DNA of 64,000 nt, from positions 100,080 through 164,079 of the forward strand of contig NZ_WHOD01000105.1 of the NCBI RefSeq assembly GCF_013141765.1. The letters run 5' to 3'. The translations under genes were made by a program, and so were the position numbers. This document shows positions 24,509 to 33,999 of the stretch, piece after piece. The notes beneath the pieces were generated by a model, which made no database searches, was not told where the DNA came from, and saw nothing but the letters and a program-made list of their open reading frames with translations. This stretch comes from Paenibacillus foliorum (GTDB lineage Bacteria > Bacillota > Bacilli > Paenibacillales > NBRC-103111). Every line of letters starts with the position of its first letter. Position 1 is the stretch's first letter.

Positions 24509-26080
24509 ATGGACAAGCAGGAAAAAAGAACCAAAGACCTTACATTAACCGATCGACAAGGCCATCCTATTTCGGACAATCAAAACATTCGAACTGTTGG
24601 GAATCGGGGCCCTTCTACACTTGAAAATTATCATTATATTGAAAAGGTGTCCCACTTCGACCGGGAAAAGATACCCGAAAGAGTTGTTCACGCGCGGGGT
24701 GCAGGAGCTCATGGTTATTTTGAGGCATATGGCAAAGTAGGCAATGAGTCTATTGCAAAATATACACGGGCTAAGCTGTTTCAAGAAGCGGGAAATCGCA
24801 CTCCTGTTTTTGTCCGGTTTTCTACGGTTGTCCATGGAGGGCATTCACCGGAAACGTTACGTGATCCGCGCGGCTTCGCTGTAAAGTTCTATACGGAGGA
24901 AGGCAATTGGGACTTAGTCGGAAATAACCTTAAAATTTTCTTTATTCGTGATCCCTTGAAGTTTCCAGACATGGTTCATTCTTTCCGGCCGGATCCAGTT
25001 ACGAATCTATCCAATCCGGAACGTATGTTTGATTTTGTCTCAAATTCACCAGAAGCTACACATATGATCACGTTTCTTTTTTCACCATGGGGTATTCCAG
25101 CCAATTACAGACAGATGCAAGGCTCTGGTGTAAACACCTACAAGTGGGTCAACAAAGAAGGCCAGGCCGTCCTCGTGAAATATCACTGGGAGCCTCTGAA
25201 GCAAGAAATTAAGAACCTGACTCAAACAGAAGCCAATGAAATCCAAGCCTTAAACACAAGCCATGCGACACAAGATTTATATGAAGCCATTAAACGTGAA
25301 AATTATCCGGAGTGGGAGCTATGCGTCCAAATTATGAGTGATGACGAGCAGCCTGAGCTGGATTTCGATCCTCTGGATCCTACGAAACTGTGGGATCACA
25401 AGCAATTCCCTTTCCTGCCTGTTGGTAAAATGGTATTGAATAAAAACCCGGACAATTATTTTGCTGAAGTAGAGCAGGCTGCTTTCGGTACCGGTGTTCT
25501 TGTAGATGGGCTTGATTTCTCCGATGATAAGCTGCTGCAAGGACGGACGTTCTCCTATTCGGATACGCAGCGCTACAGGGTAGGAACCAATTATCTTCAG
25601 CTTCCGATAAATGCTCCTAAAACTCATGTTGCAACTAATCAACGCGGCGGACAAATGGAATACATAGTTGATAAAGCAGCGGATCAAAATCCACATGTCA
25701 ATTACGAACCATCCTCATTAGGAGGTTTGAAGGAAGCAGCACCGTCCGGTTTGGAGCACGAGCCTGTCTATAATGCCAAGCTCGTACGTCAAAAGCTCGA
25801 TCGGACCAATGATTTCAAGCAAGCTGGGGAAACGTTCCGTAATTTCGAGAATTGGGAACGCGAAGAATTGATTAGCAATTTAGTCGACGCTCTAAACGTA
25901 TGTGTACCCCAAATCCAACAAAAAATGATCGAAAACTTTACGAATGCAGATCCTGAATACGGCCGACGTGTTTCAGAAGGCCTCGCTCATTCTAAAAAAT
26001 CCGCTCACCTTGGCTCAGTAGATGCCCAAGAGGGAGCGGAGATAGCTGAGGAGTCTGGAAAACAAAGCGATAGGTATTAA
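24509..26080 (+). CDS. Monofunctional haem catalase (KatX/KatA-like)
   Basis: Catalase of 523 aa from ATG 24509, directly behind GAGGAGG. The catalytic His is in VVHARGAGAHGYFE (about residue 63), the Asn in DLVGNNLKIFF (about 136), and the proximal haem Tyr in the RTFSYSDTQRYR region (about 346). It lacks the flavodoxin-like domain of large catalases. The N-terminus GHPISDNQNIRTVGNRGPSTLENYH and the length suggest the Bacillus KatX group (spore catalase), but I cannot separate it firmly from vegetative KatA. No clear PerR box is visible upstream. Own terminator follows. Confidence 0.9.
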   Translation: MDKQEKRTKDLTLTDRQGHPISDNQNIRTVGNRGPSTLENYHYIEKVSHFDREKIPERVVHARGAGAHGYFEAYGKVGNESIAKYTRAKLFQEAGNRTPVFVRFSTVVHGGHSPETLRDPRGFAVKFYTEEGNWDLVGNNLKIFFIRDPLKFPDMVHSFRPDPVTNLSNPERMFDFVSNSPEATHMITFLFSPWGIPANYRQMQGSGVNTYKWVNKEGQAVLVKYHWEPLKQEIKNLTQTEANEIQALNTSHATQDLYEAIKRENYPEWELCVQIMSDDEQPELDFDPLDPTKLWDHKQFPFLPVGKMVLNKNPDNYFAEVEQAAFGTGVLVDGLDFSDDKLLQGRTFSYSDTQRYRVGTNYLQLPINAPKTHVATNQRGGQMEYIVDKAADQNPHVNYEPSSLGGLKEAAPSGLEHEPVYNAKLVRQKLDRTNDFKQAGETFRNFENWEREELISNLVDALNVCVPQIQQKMIENFTNADPEYGRRVSEGLAHSKKSAHLGSVDAQEGAEIAEESGKQSDRY

Positions 26081-26086
26081 CATAAA

Positions 26087-26125
26087 AAGCTGAGGGAAAT
26101 GTTACATTCCCTCAGCTTCTTGTTT
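26087..26125. terminator. Bidirectional terminator between catalase and regulator genes
   Basis: AAGCTGAGGGAA (26087-26098) pairs perfectly with TTCCCTCAGCTT (26107-26118). CTTGTTT follows on the plus strand and TTTTTATG on the minus strand, so it can serve both convergent units. Confidence 0.8.
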
Positions 26126-26157
26126 AATATCCCTATTGGCATGCCCATGTTCCAATG

Positions 26158-26847
26158 TTAAATCTTAAACCGGTAGCCCGCTCCCCAGACGGTTTCGATA
26201 TACTGAGGGTTGGATGGATCGGCCTCTACCTTTTCCCGCACTTTGCGGATATGGACAGTAACAGTTGCGATGTCACCCATCGAATCGAAGCCCCATAACT
26301 GTTCGAACAAGTGGTCTTTGCTGAACACACGGTTCGGATTGAGCGCCAAAAAAGCAAGAAGATCAAATTCCTTGGTAGTAAAGACTACTTCCTTGTCATT
26401 CACATACACACGGCGCGATGTTTTATCGATCATCAAACCGCGAATACGAATTTCTTCGTTTGCATTCTCCCGCCTCCCCATTAATCTTTCGTAACGGTTC
26501 AGATGGGCCTTCACTCTGGCAACAAGCTCCCCTGGGCTGAAGGGCTTAATTATATAATCATCGGCACCGAGCCCTAATCCGCGAATCTTATCGATGTCCT
26601 CCTTTTTAGCCGAAACCATCAGAATGGGGGTATCCTGTTCACTACGGATTTTCCGGCAAATTTCAAAGCCATCCACCTTAGGAAGCATGACATCCAGCAG
26701 AATCAGATCATACGGCTCCTGCAGCGCTTTCTGCAAGCCAGTATCGCCACGATTTTCAATATCAACCTGAAAGCCTTCAATTTCCAAGTAATCCCGCTCC
26801 AGCTCGGCTATACTCATTTCATCCTCAATAATCAAAATTCGCTTCAA
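26158..26847 (-). CDS. OmpR-family response regulator
   Basis: Regulator of 229 aa. The receiver domain has IIEDE, phospho-acceptor Asp near 52 (LILLDVMLPKVDG) and IIKPFSPGELVARVKAHL. The winged helix C-terminus contains KEFDLLAFLALNPNRVF and VTVHIRKVREKVE. It starts with TTG at 26847, overlapping the kinase stop as TTGA. It is the last gene of an ATPase-permease-kinase-regulator operon, and probably controls that transporter. Confidence 0.85.
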   Translation of the reverse strand: MKRILIIEDEMSIAELERDYLEIEGFQVDIENRGDTGLQKALQEPYDLILLDVMLPKVDGFEICRKIRSEQDTPILMVSAKKEDIDKIRGLGLGADDYIIKPFSPGELVARVKAHLNRYERLMGRRENANEEIRIRGLMIDKTSRRVYVNDKEVVFTTKEFDLLAFLALNPNRVFSKDHLFEQLWGFDSMGDIATVTVHIRKVREKVEADPSNPQYIETVWGAGYRFKI

Positions 26848-28337
26848 CGGTCTGTCTGCCCCCTCGCTTTACTCATTGTCTCTGCCACAGGTAAAGTAAT
26901 CGAAATGCGAGTACCTTCACCCTCCACACTTTCTGCCGAAATAGCTCCTCCATGCTCTAATATGATCTGTTTGGCAATAGCAAGCCCAAGTCCGCTTCCT
27001 CCTGTCAGGGAATTACGGGACAGATCCGCCCGATAAAATCGATCAAACACATACGGCAGCGCATCCTGCGAAATCCCTTGCCCATTATCTTCAATTTCTA
27101 TGATTATTTGTTTTTCTCGTACGATTAGTGCTACACGGATTGCTTTATACTCTTTATCCGCGTATTTCACTGCATTTTCCCATATATTAGTAAGTACTCG
27201 CTTCATCTTTTCCCTGTCTGCACTCACCTTTACCGAGCGGTCTGCAGCCCCGAGGTCAAGTGAAAACGAGAAACCCTTTTTTTCCATGTCAAACTGCGCT
27301 TCTTCCATCAAGTCTTCCAGATATGGAACCCATTCTATGGTTTCAAAATGAAAGGAAAGCTTCTTCAAATCGAGCTTCGAAAATAAAAATAGTTCATCAA
27401 TCATTCGATCCATATCTACGGTCTTGGCATATATGGTTTGCAAATATTTATCCAATTTATCCGGTCCTGCTACTCCGTCCAAAATACCTTCCACATAGCC
27501 TTTTATCGAGGTAACCGGTGTTTTCAAATCATGAGAAATGTTGGATAACAGCTCTTTACGATTTTCCTCATACTGGAGCTGCATCTCTACCGATTCCTTC
27601 AGCCTATGCCTCATTTGCTCAAAAGCAATACTAAGCTCTCCAATCTCATCTCGCGTATGCACTCCGACCTCCGAGTCGAGATTGCCTTCACGGATTTGTT
27701 CAGCAGCTTGCTTCAATTTCTTCAAGGGTCTAATTATACTTCTCGATACTAAATAGGTTAAGACCCCGTTGGTCAACATTAGAATGAAAAATAGTGAGCC
27801 AATCAGCAGGAAGGAATACTTATGCAAATACTTTTGCACAAAATTAATATCTGTAATAACAAAAGCACTACCCCGGGTTCCATCGGTGAACATAAAATCA
27901 TGCTGACGATACCAATACCAGTTGTCACTTGTTTTTTTCATGTCTTGACTATCTTCACCCTTATTGATATAACCGGGCAGTGACTGCAGGATGGAAGAGC
28001 CGCTCAGTCGCTCCGAAATATACGGCAGCTCAGAGCCTTTACGGATCACTAGCCCCATTTTGACCGTTTCCAATAGATTTTCCAGTTCACCGGCGACATT
28101 CGGATCGAGCAGTGACTCCGGCGCCTTGGTAGCTTTGGTTTGTATGTCTGCGAACACGGCATCCTGTTTCTCTATCACTTCTTTGATGAAGTTGCCGTGC
28201 CGAAATTCACCATGATAAACCGATTTCATATCCCCAATAAAAGCCACACCAATGATGATCGCGGCCAATATAAACAGAATTAAAGGCACAATAAGCATAG
28301 CCATATATGAAAGCAGCAGCCTAACCTTGATGGACAT
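26844..28337 (-). CDS. Sensor histidine kinase of the ABC-linked system
   Basis: Kinase of 497 aa. Membrane helices lie at about 8-32 and 172-195, with a 140-residue extracellular sensor between. HAMP follows (200-250), then HisKA with NISHDLKTPVTSIKGYVEG (His near 268) and HATPase_c with IEIEDNGQGIS and GSGLGLAIAKQI. It overlaps the regulator start by 4 nt and follows the permease gene by 33 nt. The signal is unknown. Systems arranged with ABC exporters often sense cell-envelope antibiotics, but those usually have short-sensor kinases; this one has a full extracellular domain. Confidence 0.85.
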   Translation of the reverse strand: MSIKVRLLLSYMAMLIVPLILFILAAIIIGVAFIGDMKSVYHGEFRHGNFIKEVIEKQDAVFADIQTKATKAPESLLDPNVAGELENLLETVKMGLVIRKGSELPYISERLSGSSILQSLPGYINKGEDSQDMKKTSDNWYWYRQHDFMFTDGTRGSAFVITDINFVQKYLHKYSFLLIGSLFFILMLTNGVLTYLVSRSIIRPLKKLKQAAEQIREGNLDSEVGVHTRDEIGELSIAFEQMRHRLKESVEMQLQYEENRKELLSNISHDLKTPVTSIKGYVEGILDGVAGPDKLDKYLQTIYAKTVDMDRMIDELFLFSKLDLKKLSFHFETIEWVPYLEDLMEEAQFDMEKKGFSFSLDLGAADRSVKVSADREKMKRVLTNIWENAVKYADKEYKAIRVALIVREKQIIIEIEDNGQGISQDALPYVFDRFYRADLSRNSLTGGSGLGLAIAKQIILEHGGAISAESVEGEGTRISITLPVAETMSKARGQTDR

Positions 28338-28370
28338 AACCCATATCCCCTATATAGCCTCTCAGGCCTT

Positions 28371-29123
28371 CTATATTTCTCTTCTATCGAACATAGCAAA
28401 TGCTGCCGTAAAACACAAGATGCAGGAAGCGGTTAAATAAGTTGTCGCATTGAGGATCTTACTCGCTGGAACGGCTCCGTTCAACCATAGCTGATGCCAA
28501 TCCGTATAATAGGTCGGTGAATAGGCTGCATACTGCGGATAAAAGACGCCAAACAGCTTTAAACCGGCATATACAAAAACACTTACCATCAAGGCTCCAC
28601 TAGCGCTCCGAAATAGCTGAGTCAACAGAACTGCCAATACTACAAGAGTGAACATAGGTATGAATGCTACACTATAAGCTTCCAACGCTTGCAATAGACC
28701 GGTTCCCCAATCGCCTCGCGAGTTAAGCAGAAGCCCTGAGAGTACAGATACGGCACATCCAATGACAAGACTAACTAGTGAATAAAGACCCAGTGCTGCT
28801 ATCTTGGAACCAAATACAACGAATCTGCTGACAGGGCGCAGCAAGGTAAGCTTCAGCGTACGGTCTTGAATTTCTCCTGCAAATAAGTCGGCGGCTGCCA
28901 TAAACGTAAACAAAGGTATTACGAAGTTGGTATAAATACTTAACATTAGAACTGGAAAATCAGCCGATGATACTGCTGCTATTCCAATGCCAGATTGAAG
29001 CTGAGAGAGCAGTACAGCTGAAGCAACTGGCAACAGCACGAGCAGCAGCAACGAGAACAGCATTTTCTTCCGTGCTGCAAGCTTGCTCCATTCATTACGT
29101 GTTCCTGCAACAAAGCTATGCAT
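28371..29123 (-). CDS. ABC-2 type membrane permease
   Basis: Permease of 250 aa with six predicted helices (MLFSLLLLVLLPVASAVLLS, LFTFMAAADLFAGEIQDRTLKLTLLRPVSR between). Its start is ATG 29123 behind AAAGGAA; a longer frame would run inside the ATPase gene. It overlaps the ATPase stop by 8 nt. The cytoplasmic GEIQDRTLKLTLLRP segment is typical for ABC-2 exporters. Substrate unknown. Confidence 0.8.
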   Translation of the reverse strand: MHSFVAGTRNEWSKLAARKKMLFSLLLLVLLPVASAVLLSQLQSGIGIAAVSSADFPVLMLSIYTNFVIPLFTFMAAADLFAGEIQDRTLKLTLLRPVSRFVVFGSKIAALGLYSLVSLVIGCAVSVLSGLLLNSRGDWGTGLLQALEAYSVAFIPMFTLVVLAVLLTQLFRSASGALMVSVFVYAGLKLFGVFYPQYAAYSPTYYTDWHQLWLNGAVPASKILNATTYLTASCILCFTAAFAMFDRREI

Positions 29124-29862
29124 ATTCCTTTCTCTCCCTTTCCTCTTGTAGAGTGGAAATAAACAGCTGTTCAAGCGATTCATAGACTTGCCCATCCACC
29201 AAATCGGACAGCAATCCTTCTTGTATCAACCGGCCTTCATTCACAATGCCGATTCGTGTACATAACAGCTCCATCTCTTGGATCATATGACTGGACAGAA
29301 AGAACGTCATTCCTTGCTCACTGGCTAAAAGAGCCATCATTTTGCGCATTTCAACCATGCCCTCGATATCCAGTCCATTCGTCGGTTCATCGAGAATAAG
29401 CAGCTCAGGGCTGGATAATAACGCTGCGGCTATTCCTAGCCGTTGCTTCATTCCGAGTGAATAACCCGCCACCTTCTCCTGTTTATATTTAGCTAACCCG
29501 ACAAGCTCCAATACCTCGTCTATTCGGGACTTCCCGAGCTCCGGATAAAACCTTGAAGCTAGCTGCAGATTTTTGTACCCGCTCATATATTCGAATGCTT
29601 CAGCCGTTTCAATTAGTACCCCTGTCTTTTGCATCGCCTGAGTATAATGCGTCGTTATATCATAACCGAATAATCGCGCATTTCCTTGATCAGCGCGGCA
29701 GAGGCCAGTAATTATTTTCATTACAGTCGTTTTCCCCGCTCCATTCGGACCGAAAAAACCATACACCTCTCCGCGTTTGACCTGCAGAGTAATCTGTTCG
29801 ACACCGCGCTTATTGCTATATTTTTTAGTAAGTCCGTTTAATTCCAGAATAGCCTCCGTCAT
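29116..29862 (-). CDS. ABC exporter ATPase
   Basis: ATPase of 248 aa: Walker A GPNGAGKTT, signature YSLGMKQRLGIAAALL, Walker B LLILDEPTNGLDIEG, switch His FFLSSHMIQEME. It belongs to the CcmA/NatA-like group of ABC-2 exporters. It is the first gene of the operon that also holds permease, kinase and regulator. The secreted-protein gene 82 nt upstream may share regulation. Confidence 0.85.
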   Translation of the reverse strand: MTEAILELNGLTKKYSNKRGVEQITLQVKRGEVYGFFGPNGAGKTTVMKIITGLCRADQGNARLFGYDITTHYTQAMQKTGVLIETAEAFEYMSGYKNLQLASRFYPELGKSRIDEVLELVGLAKYKQEKVAGYSLGMKQRLGIAAALLSSPELLILDEPTNGLDIEGMVEMRKMMALLASEQGMTFFLSSHMIQEMELLCTRIGIVNEGRLIQEGLLSDLVDGQVYESLEQLFISTLQEERERKEYA

Positions 29863-29944
29863 CTGCTTGCTCCTTTCGAATGGACTGTTTCTGAACTAGG
29901 AAGGAAGCAGGCGCACCTTTGCAAACGCGCCCGCCGTTTAAGTA

Positions 29945-30889
29945 TTAGTGGTTAAACTTGGATTTGTCCCATTGTTTCGCATCGACCGTTTGTACTTGTT
30001 TACCTGTCAGGTCAATGGAATCAGGAGTAGTAGTATTCAAACCGGAAATGCCAAGGTCGACGTTAACGGTAACCATATGTGCTGCACCAGACTCATCTTT
30101 ACCAGAGATTGCTAACGTTGCTTTCTGTTTCGTAATCGTGTTATTTGCATCTACAGATGCTTGAATATCCACATTTGTAATCGCAACATCCTGTGTCAGC
30201 TTAGGCATAGCCTGCTTTAAGCTGCTCAGGTCGGCGCCGAACAATTCCTTCTTGTTTGAAGTGTCAGACTCATGAGCTTTTAGACTGTCATGAGACGCCT
30301 TTTTCACTAGAAATGAGCCTACAGCATTCACTGCGGTTGGAAGCTGGCTGCCTGAGAGCGATACATGAATTTCTTTACTTCCGTCAACAGCTGCCGTTTC
30401 GTTTACATACTGCTTAAGATTTCCTACCAACGCGTCGATTAGATTCTCGGCTTCCTGATTAAATTTATCTCCCTGTCCAACATCTGCTTTCTCTTTTTTC
30501 ATTTCGCGTCCATGCTGAGTATCCTTGGCATCAAAAACGTTATAAACCTCGCTTGCGCCTGTTTTAATAACCTTTTTGCCGTCCGCCGTTGTATACACGT
30601 TAACAGATTGATCGCTGCCGCCGCCTTGAATATTCACATTCGCACTAACTGCATTTGCAGGCTTATCTTTTTTAACGATTGCATTTACGCTTACTACTTG
30701 CTTGCCGTTATCTTGAATAGATACAGCTACGGTATCCGTCATACTTTTTGCAGTGACTGTGTTTTTGATTGCTGATTTGTAGGTGTCATAGCCTGAGGTT
30801 TCAGCAATACCTGCATACGCGGATGTAATCAACAAAAAGGTTCCAACGGTAACACCTGTTCCGATTAAAGCTAATTTTTTCCGATTCAT
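29945..30889 (-). CDS. Secreted protein of unknown function
   Basis: Protein of 314 aa with a signal peptide (MNRKKLALIGTGVTVGTFLL, cleavage near ITSAYAG, no lipobox Cys). The mature part is rich in beta-strand patterns, Lys, Asp and Ser, with DTVAVSIQDNGKQVV and VNVYTTADGKKV. It lacks Cys entirely. I recognise no domain; it could be a LolA-like or two-lobed beta protein. The inverted repeat AACTATT-N11-AATAGTT (about 30983-31007) lies upstream and may be an operator. It precedes the exporter/two-component operon in the same direction. Confidence 0.65.
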   Translation of the reverse strand: MNRKKLALIGTGVTVGTFLLITSAYAGIAETSGYDTYKSAIKNTVTAKSMTDTVAVSIQDNGKQVVSVNAIVKKDKPANAVSANVNIQGGGSDQSVNVYTTADGKKVIKTGASEVYNVFDAKDTQHGREMKKEKADVGQGDKFNQEAENLIDALVGNLKQYVNETAAVDGSKEIHVSLSGSQLPTAVNAVGSFLVKKASHDSLKAHESDTSNKKELFGADLSSLKQAMPKLTQDVAITNVDIQASVDANNTITKQKATLAISGKDESGAAHMVTVNVDLGISGLNTTTPDSIDLTGKQVQTVDAKQWDKSKFNH

Positions 30890-31032
30890 GAGTCATTCCT
30901 CCAATAATAGATTTAGTAGAAAGCAATTCACTCCCACAAAACCCATTGTAGCCAACGAATCGAAACTGACTGTAAAGTAACTATTAAGGTTGTATAAATA
31001 GTTCTTAATTTTTTCTAAACTAGGCTCCAAAA

Positions 31033-31083
31033 TAAAAAAGCTCAATTCAACATGCCTCTGCATGCTCAATCAAGCTTTTTTTT
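31033..31083 (-). terminator. Terminator of the MBL-fold hydrolase gene
   Basis: AAAAAAGCT and AGCTTTTTTT form the outer stem and CATGC/GCATG an inner stem, with unpaired bulges. It can act in both directions. Confidence 0.55.
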
Positions 31084-31117
31084 AGAAATGATTTATTAAA
31101 AAGAGTGAGACCTGAGG

Positions 31118-32038
31118 TTATTCCAGATCAAATTCCATGAGATCGCGCGCCATCGTAATTTTCCCGCTGTAGATCTCATTCATGCCTTCCATGTAAGCCG
31201 CTTCGGCTTCCTCTGTTTCCTGCGGTGCAGGAATATGATGCGTTAGCACAAGATGCTTCACGCCCGCTGCTCTAGCAATCTCCGCAGCCTCCAACGTTGT
31301 TGTATGGTATTTTGCCGGATTTGACAGGCCAACCGTTTGCTCAGGAAATTTCTCTATCAACGCGTCTAACCATGGCTTATTGTAGGATTCATGTATTAGC
31401 AGGTCTATGCCCTCGCTGTATTTAACCATATTATCCACAGGAATTGTATCACCTGAAATAACTAGAGCTTTTCCATTAAATTCAAATTTAAATGCGATCG
31501 CAGGCTTAACCGGTCTATGGTCGACCTCGAAAGCCGTAATTTTAATTCCATCACGGTCATATAATACGCCTTCATTGCTTTCAAAATACTCAATATTAGC
31601 GCCTATGTCTGTCGATTTGTTGTAATTAACCCGCAGGTTAACGTCAAAATCAAACGATTCCCGCATTTTCCCGATAATTTCCTTCGTAGTTGTTGGACCG
31701 TATACACTCATTGGAACTTTACGTCCTTCAAAAACACGCTCAGCATTAACATGTGTCCGCCAGCTGCTAATAAAAACATCGAAAAATCCGGAATTATGAT
31801 CACTGTGATGATGTGTAAATAATACATCGGATATACGCTGCGGCATGACGCCTGCTTTTATCATCTGGTCAACCACACCCGCGCCGCAATCCACTAGAAA
31901 GGTTTTATTTCCTGCCAGTACGATTGCTCCTGACTTAGACCTTCCAATAAAGCTGCGCGGCGTACCTGTTCCTAGCAAAATAACCTTTAAGTTTTCGTGA
32001 TACTCAGGAACCGTTTTTTCCTGGCCTTGTATAAACAT
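31118..32038 (-). CDS. Metallo-beta-lactamase-fold hydrolase
   Basis: Hydrolase of 306 aa with the MBL zinc motif FTHHHSDHNSGF (about residues 75-86), the metal-bridging Asp in VISGDTIP (about 195) and a final His in LVLTHHIP (about 266). The fold resembles RNase Z-type and arylsulfatase-like enzymes. It lacks the long flexible arm of true RNase Z, so it is probably a small-molecule hydrolase. Monocistronic. Substrate unknown. Confidence 0.8.
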   Translation of the reverse strand: MFIQGQEKTVPEYHENLKVILLGTGTPRSFIGRSKSGAIVLAGNKTFLVDCGAGVVDQMIKAGVMPQRISDVLFTHHHSDHNSGFFDVFISSWRTHVNAERVFEGRKVPMSVYGPTTTKEIIGKMRESFDFDVNLRVNYNKSTDIGANIEYFESNEGVLYDRDGIKITAFEVDHRPVKPAIAFKFEFNGKALVISGDTIPVDNMVKYSEGIDLLIHESYNKPWLDALIEKFPEQTVGLSNPAKYHTTTLEAAEIARAAGVKHLVLTHHIPAPQETEEAEAAYMEGMNEIYSGKITMARDLMEFDLE

Positions 32039-32179
32039 ATTAGTATCCTCCTCTATTCATAGGGTAAGAAAGCTTGTAGCTTGTGCATAATCTTGTGGTG
32101 ATTGGATGATATTACATTATTTTAGTTTAAAGACGAGAATGCCACTCTGTCAAATCAGAATTGTTTATGAGTAACCGAT

Positions 32180-33064
32180 TCAAAACCGATTTAAGATTGT
32201 TTGCTTCAAGGCCTTAGTTGCAGCCGTTTCCTCCTTGTCTTTCCAGGCTATTATCCCATGGGTCACAAAGATCGGGTTCTTCATTTGCACCCTAACAAGT
32301 CGCCCTGATTGCAGCTCTGCTTCAACTGCTATCTTCGGAACTAGCGCAATCCCTTGTCCGCTCATGACGGTCTGCTTAATCATTTCCAAGCTCGCGTACT
32401 CCAGGCTCTTATAGGGTTGAGTGCCCCATTCCTGCATCATCGCCTCATGTGCAAGTGATTGATAGATACAGCGGCTTCCAAAGCCTATGACTCTTCTTTC
32501 TTCTGAGAGACCCACTGCTCCTAACTGCCCAGATAATGCAGGTGCTGCAATGAAAATCAGCTCCTCTGCTATAAGGGGGTGAAAATCGATATCATCTCTT
32601 TCCGGATTCTTCGGAACAATTCCCATATGAATTCTCCGCTCTAATAGTGCCTCCAACGTATCCTTATAAAAGCCTGTCGTCAGTTCCAGCTGAACTAGAG
32701 GAAACTGTTCAAAAAAAAGTTCAAATACAGAAGGCATGTAGGAAACGCAAAAAGATTCCAAAACCTGCAGCTTCACCGTGCCTTTGGCAACCGTATGTGA
32801 TTGCAAGGCCTCATTCATCGCTTCCCCTAGCTGTAGAAATTGATTGGCATAATGAGAAAGCTCCACTCCGGCTTCCGTCGGCTCAACACCTCTAGGAAGA
32901 CGATTAAACAGCTTTCGTCCGCATGCCCGCTCCAGTAGTTGAATATGCGTCGTAAGTGTTGATTGCACATAACCCAGCTGCTCCGCCGCTTTACTAATAC
33001 TCTTGTGCTCATATACAGCAGCGAACGATTTAAACCATTTCCCTTCGATCTGATCGATCATTTT
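32180..33064 (-). CDS. LysR-family transcriptional regulator
   Basis: Regulator of 294 aa. I start at ATG 33064 behind GTGAGGTG; eleven earlier in-frame codons would overlap the divergent promoter. The N-terminal helix-turn-helix contains SISKAAEQLGYVQSTLTTHIQLLERACGRKLF. The C-terminal substrate-binding domain spans about 90-290. It is divergent from an HPP-family membrane gene 114 nt away, the classic layout in which a LysR protein controls the neighbour. Confidence 0.85.
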   Translation of the reverse strand, partial: KMIDQIEGKWFKSFAAVYEHKSISKAAEQLGYVQSTLTTHIQLLERACGRKLFNRLPRGVEPTEAGVELSHYANQFLQLGEAMNEALQSHTVAKGTVKLQVLESFCVSYMPSVFELFFEQFPLVQLELTTGFYKDTLEALLERRIHMGIVPKNPERDDIDFHPLIAEELIFIAAPALSGQLGAVGLSEERRVIGFGSRCIYQSLAHEAMMQEWGTQPYKSLEYASLEMIKQTVMSGQGIALVPKIAVEAELQSGRLVRVQMKNPIFVTHGIIAWKDKEETAATKALKQTILNRF

Positions 33065-33178
33065 GCACCTCACTGATATTGCAATTTGCAATGTCAAGCA
33101 TCATATATATCCATAAGTAAAATAGGTATAGCTATGTTATCATATGTAGCAATGATAGGAAAGAGGTGTTACATCAGT

Positions 33179-33649
33179 ATGAGTCAATATTCACATCAAT
33201 TAAAAGCACTTCTTCCGAGCCTAGGTGGCTTCACGGCCATTCTTCTCTGCAGTGGATTTGGCGAACTAATGAATTTCAGCTTGATCATGGCTCCTTTTGG
33301 CGCTACCTGCGTGCTTATATTTGTGCTTCCCGAAAGTCCTTTATCTCAACCGCGAAACATCATTGGGGGGCATCTACTAAGCACACTGGTTGGTCTTATC
33401 ATTTTAACTTTATTCGGAACACACTCTTGGAGTATCGCTCTTGCCGTTGGACTTGCTATTGGTTTCATGCAAAGGACTCGAACGGTTCACCCTCCCGCTG
33501 GAGCTGATCCAATAGTAGTCATGCTGTCCGCTGTCACTTGGAAATTTCTAATCACACCGGTACTGTTTGGTGCAGTACTCATTGTGCTGACTGCGTACTT
33601 TTATCATAAAATCGCTCGAACCTCTAGCTATCCCAAGCAATGGTGGTAA
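33179..33649 (+). CDS. HPP-family integral membrane protein
   Basis: Membrane protein of 156 aa with four helices. The family motif HPPAGADPIVVM lies near 105-116, and PFGATCVLIFVLPESPLSQPRNIIGGHL is the conserved first loop. The start is ATG 33179 with GAAAGAGGTG upstream. HPP proteins in cyanobacteria transport nitrite; most bacterial members have no known substrate. It is transcribed divergently from the LysR gene. Confidence 0.8.
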   Translation: MSQYSHQLKALLPSLGGFTAILLCSGFGELMNFSLIMAPFGATCVLIFVLPESPLSQPRNIIGGHLLSTLVGLIILTLFGTHSWSIALAVGLAIGFMQRTRTVHPPAGADPIVVMLSAVTWKFLITPVLFGAVLIVLTAYFYHKIARTSSYPKQWW

Positions 33650-33753
33650 GCACTTATTTTTTTAGTAATAATTTCAATTTACTCACATATACTTAATCTC
33701 GCGTCCAACAAAATAGGGCAAACCTGATGACAGAGAAGGAACGGTGATTACAT

Positions 33754-33990
33754 ATGTGGGAAAGTATATTGAAAAAAGAACAATGGGAGATAGAAGTGAA
33801 TCCCGATCACAAATCAATTCGATTCAAAATTTCCAAAAATCACAGTCAAGAAAATGAAATAGGTCAAATTTCGCTTCAATTGGATCAAGCTGATTTATTT
33901 GAGCTGATGCATTCTTTGTTGTCGATTAACCGCTCCTTTAATAATGAAACGATGTATTACGACGATCAAGAAATAATGGACCCTGCTTGA
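33754..33990 (+). CDS. Small hypothetical protein
   Basis: A 78-aa acidic protein with GAAGGAACGGTG upstream of ATG. It has strand-like segments (WEIEVNPDHKSIRFKISK, IGQISLQLDQADLFELMHSLLSI) and no signal or membrane segment. No family recognised. It ends 9 nt before the convergent HAD gene. Confidence 0.5.
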   Translation: MWESILKKEQWEIEVNPDHKSIRFKISKNHSQENEIGQISLQLDQADLFELMHSLLSINRSFNNETMYYDDQEIMDPA

Positions 33991-33999
33991 AGAGGTTAT

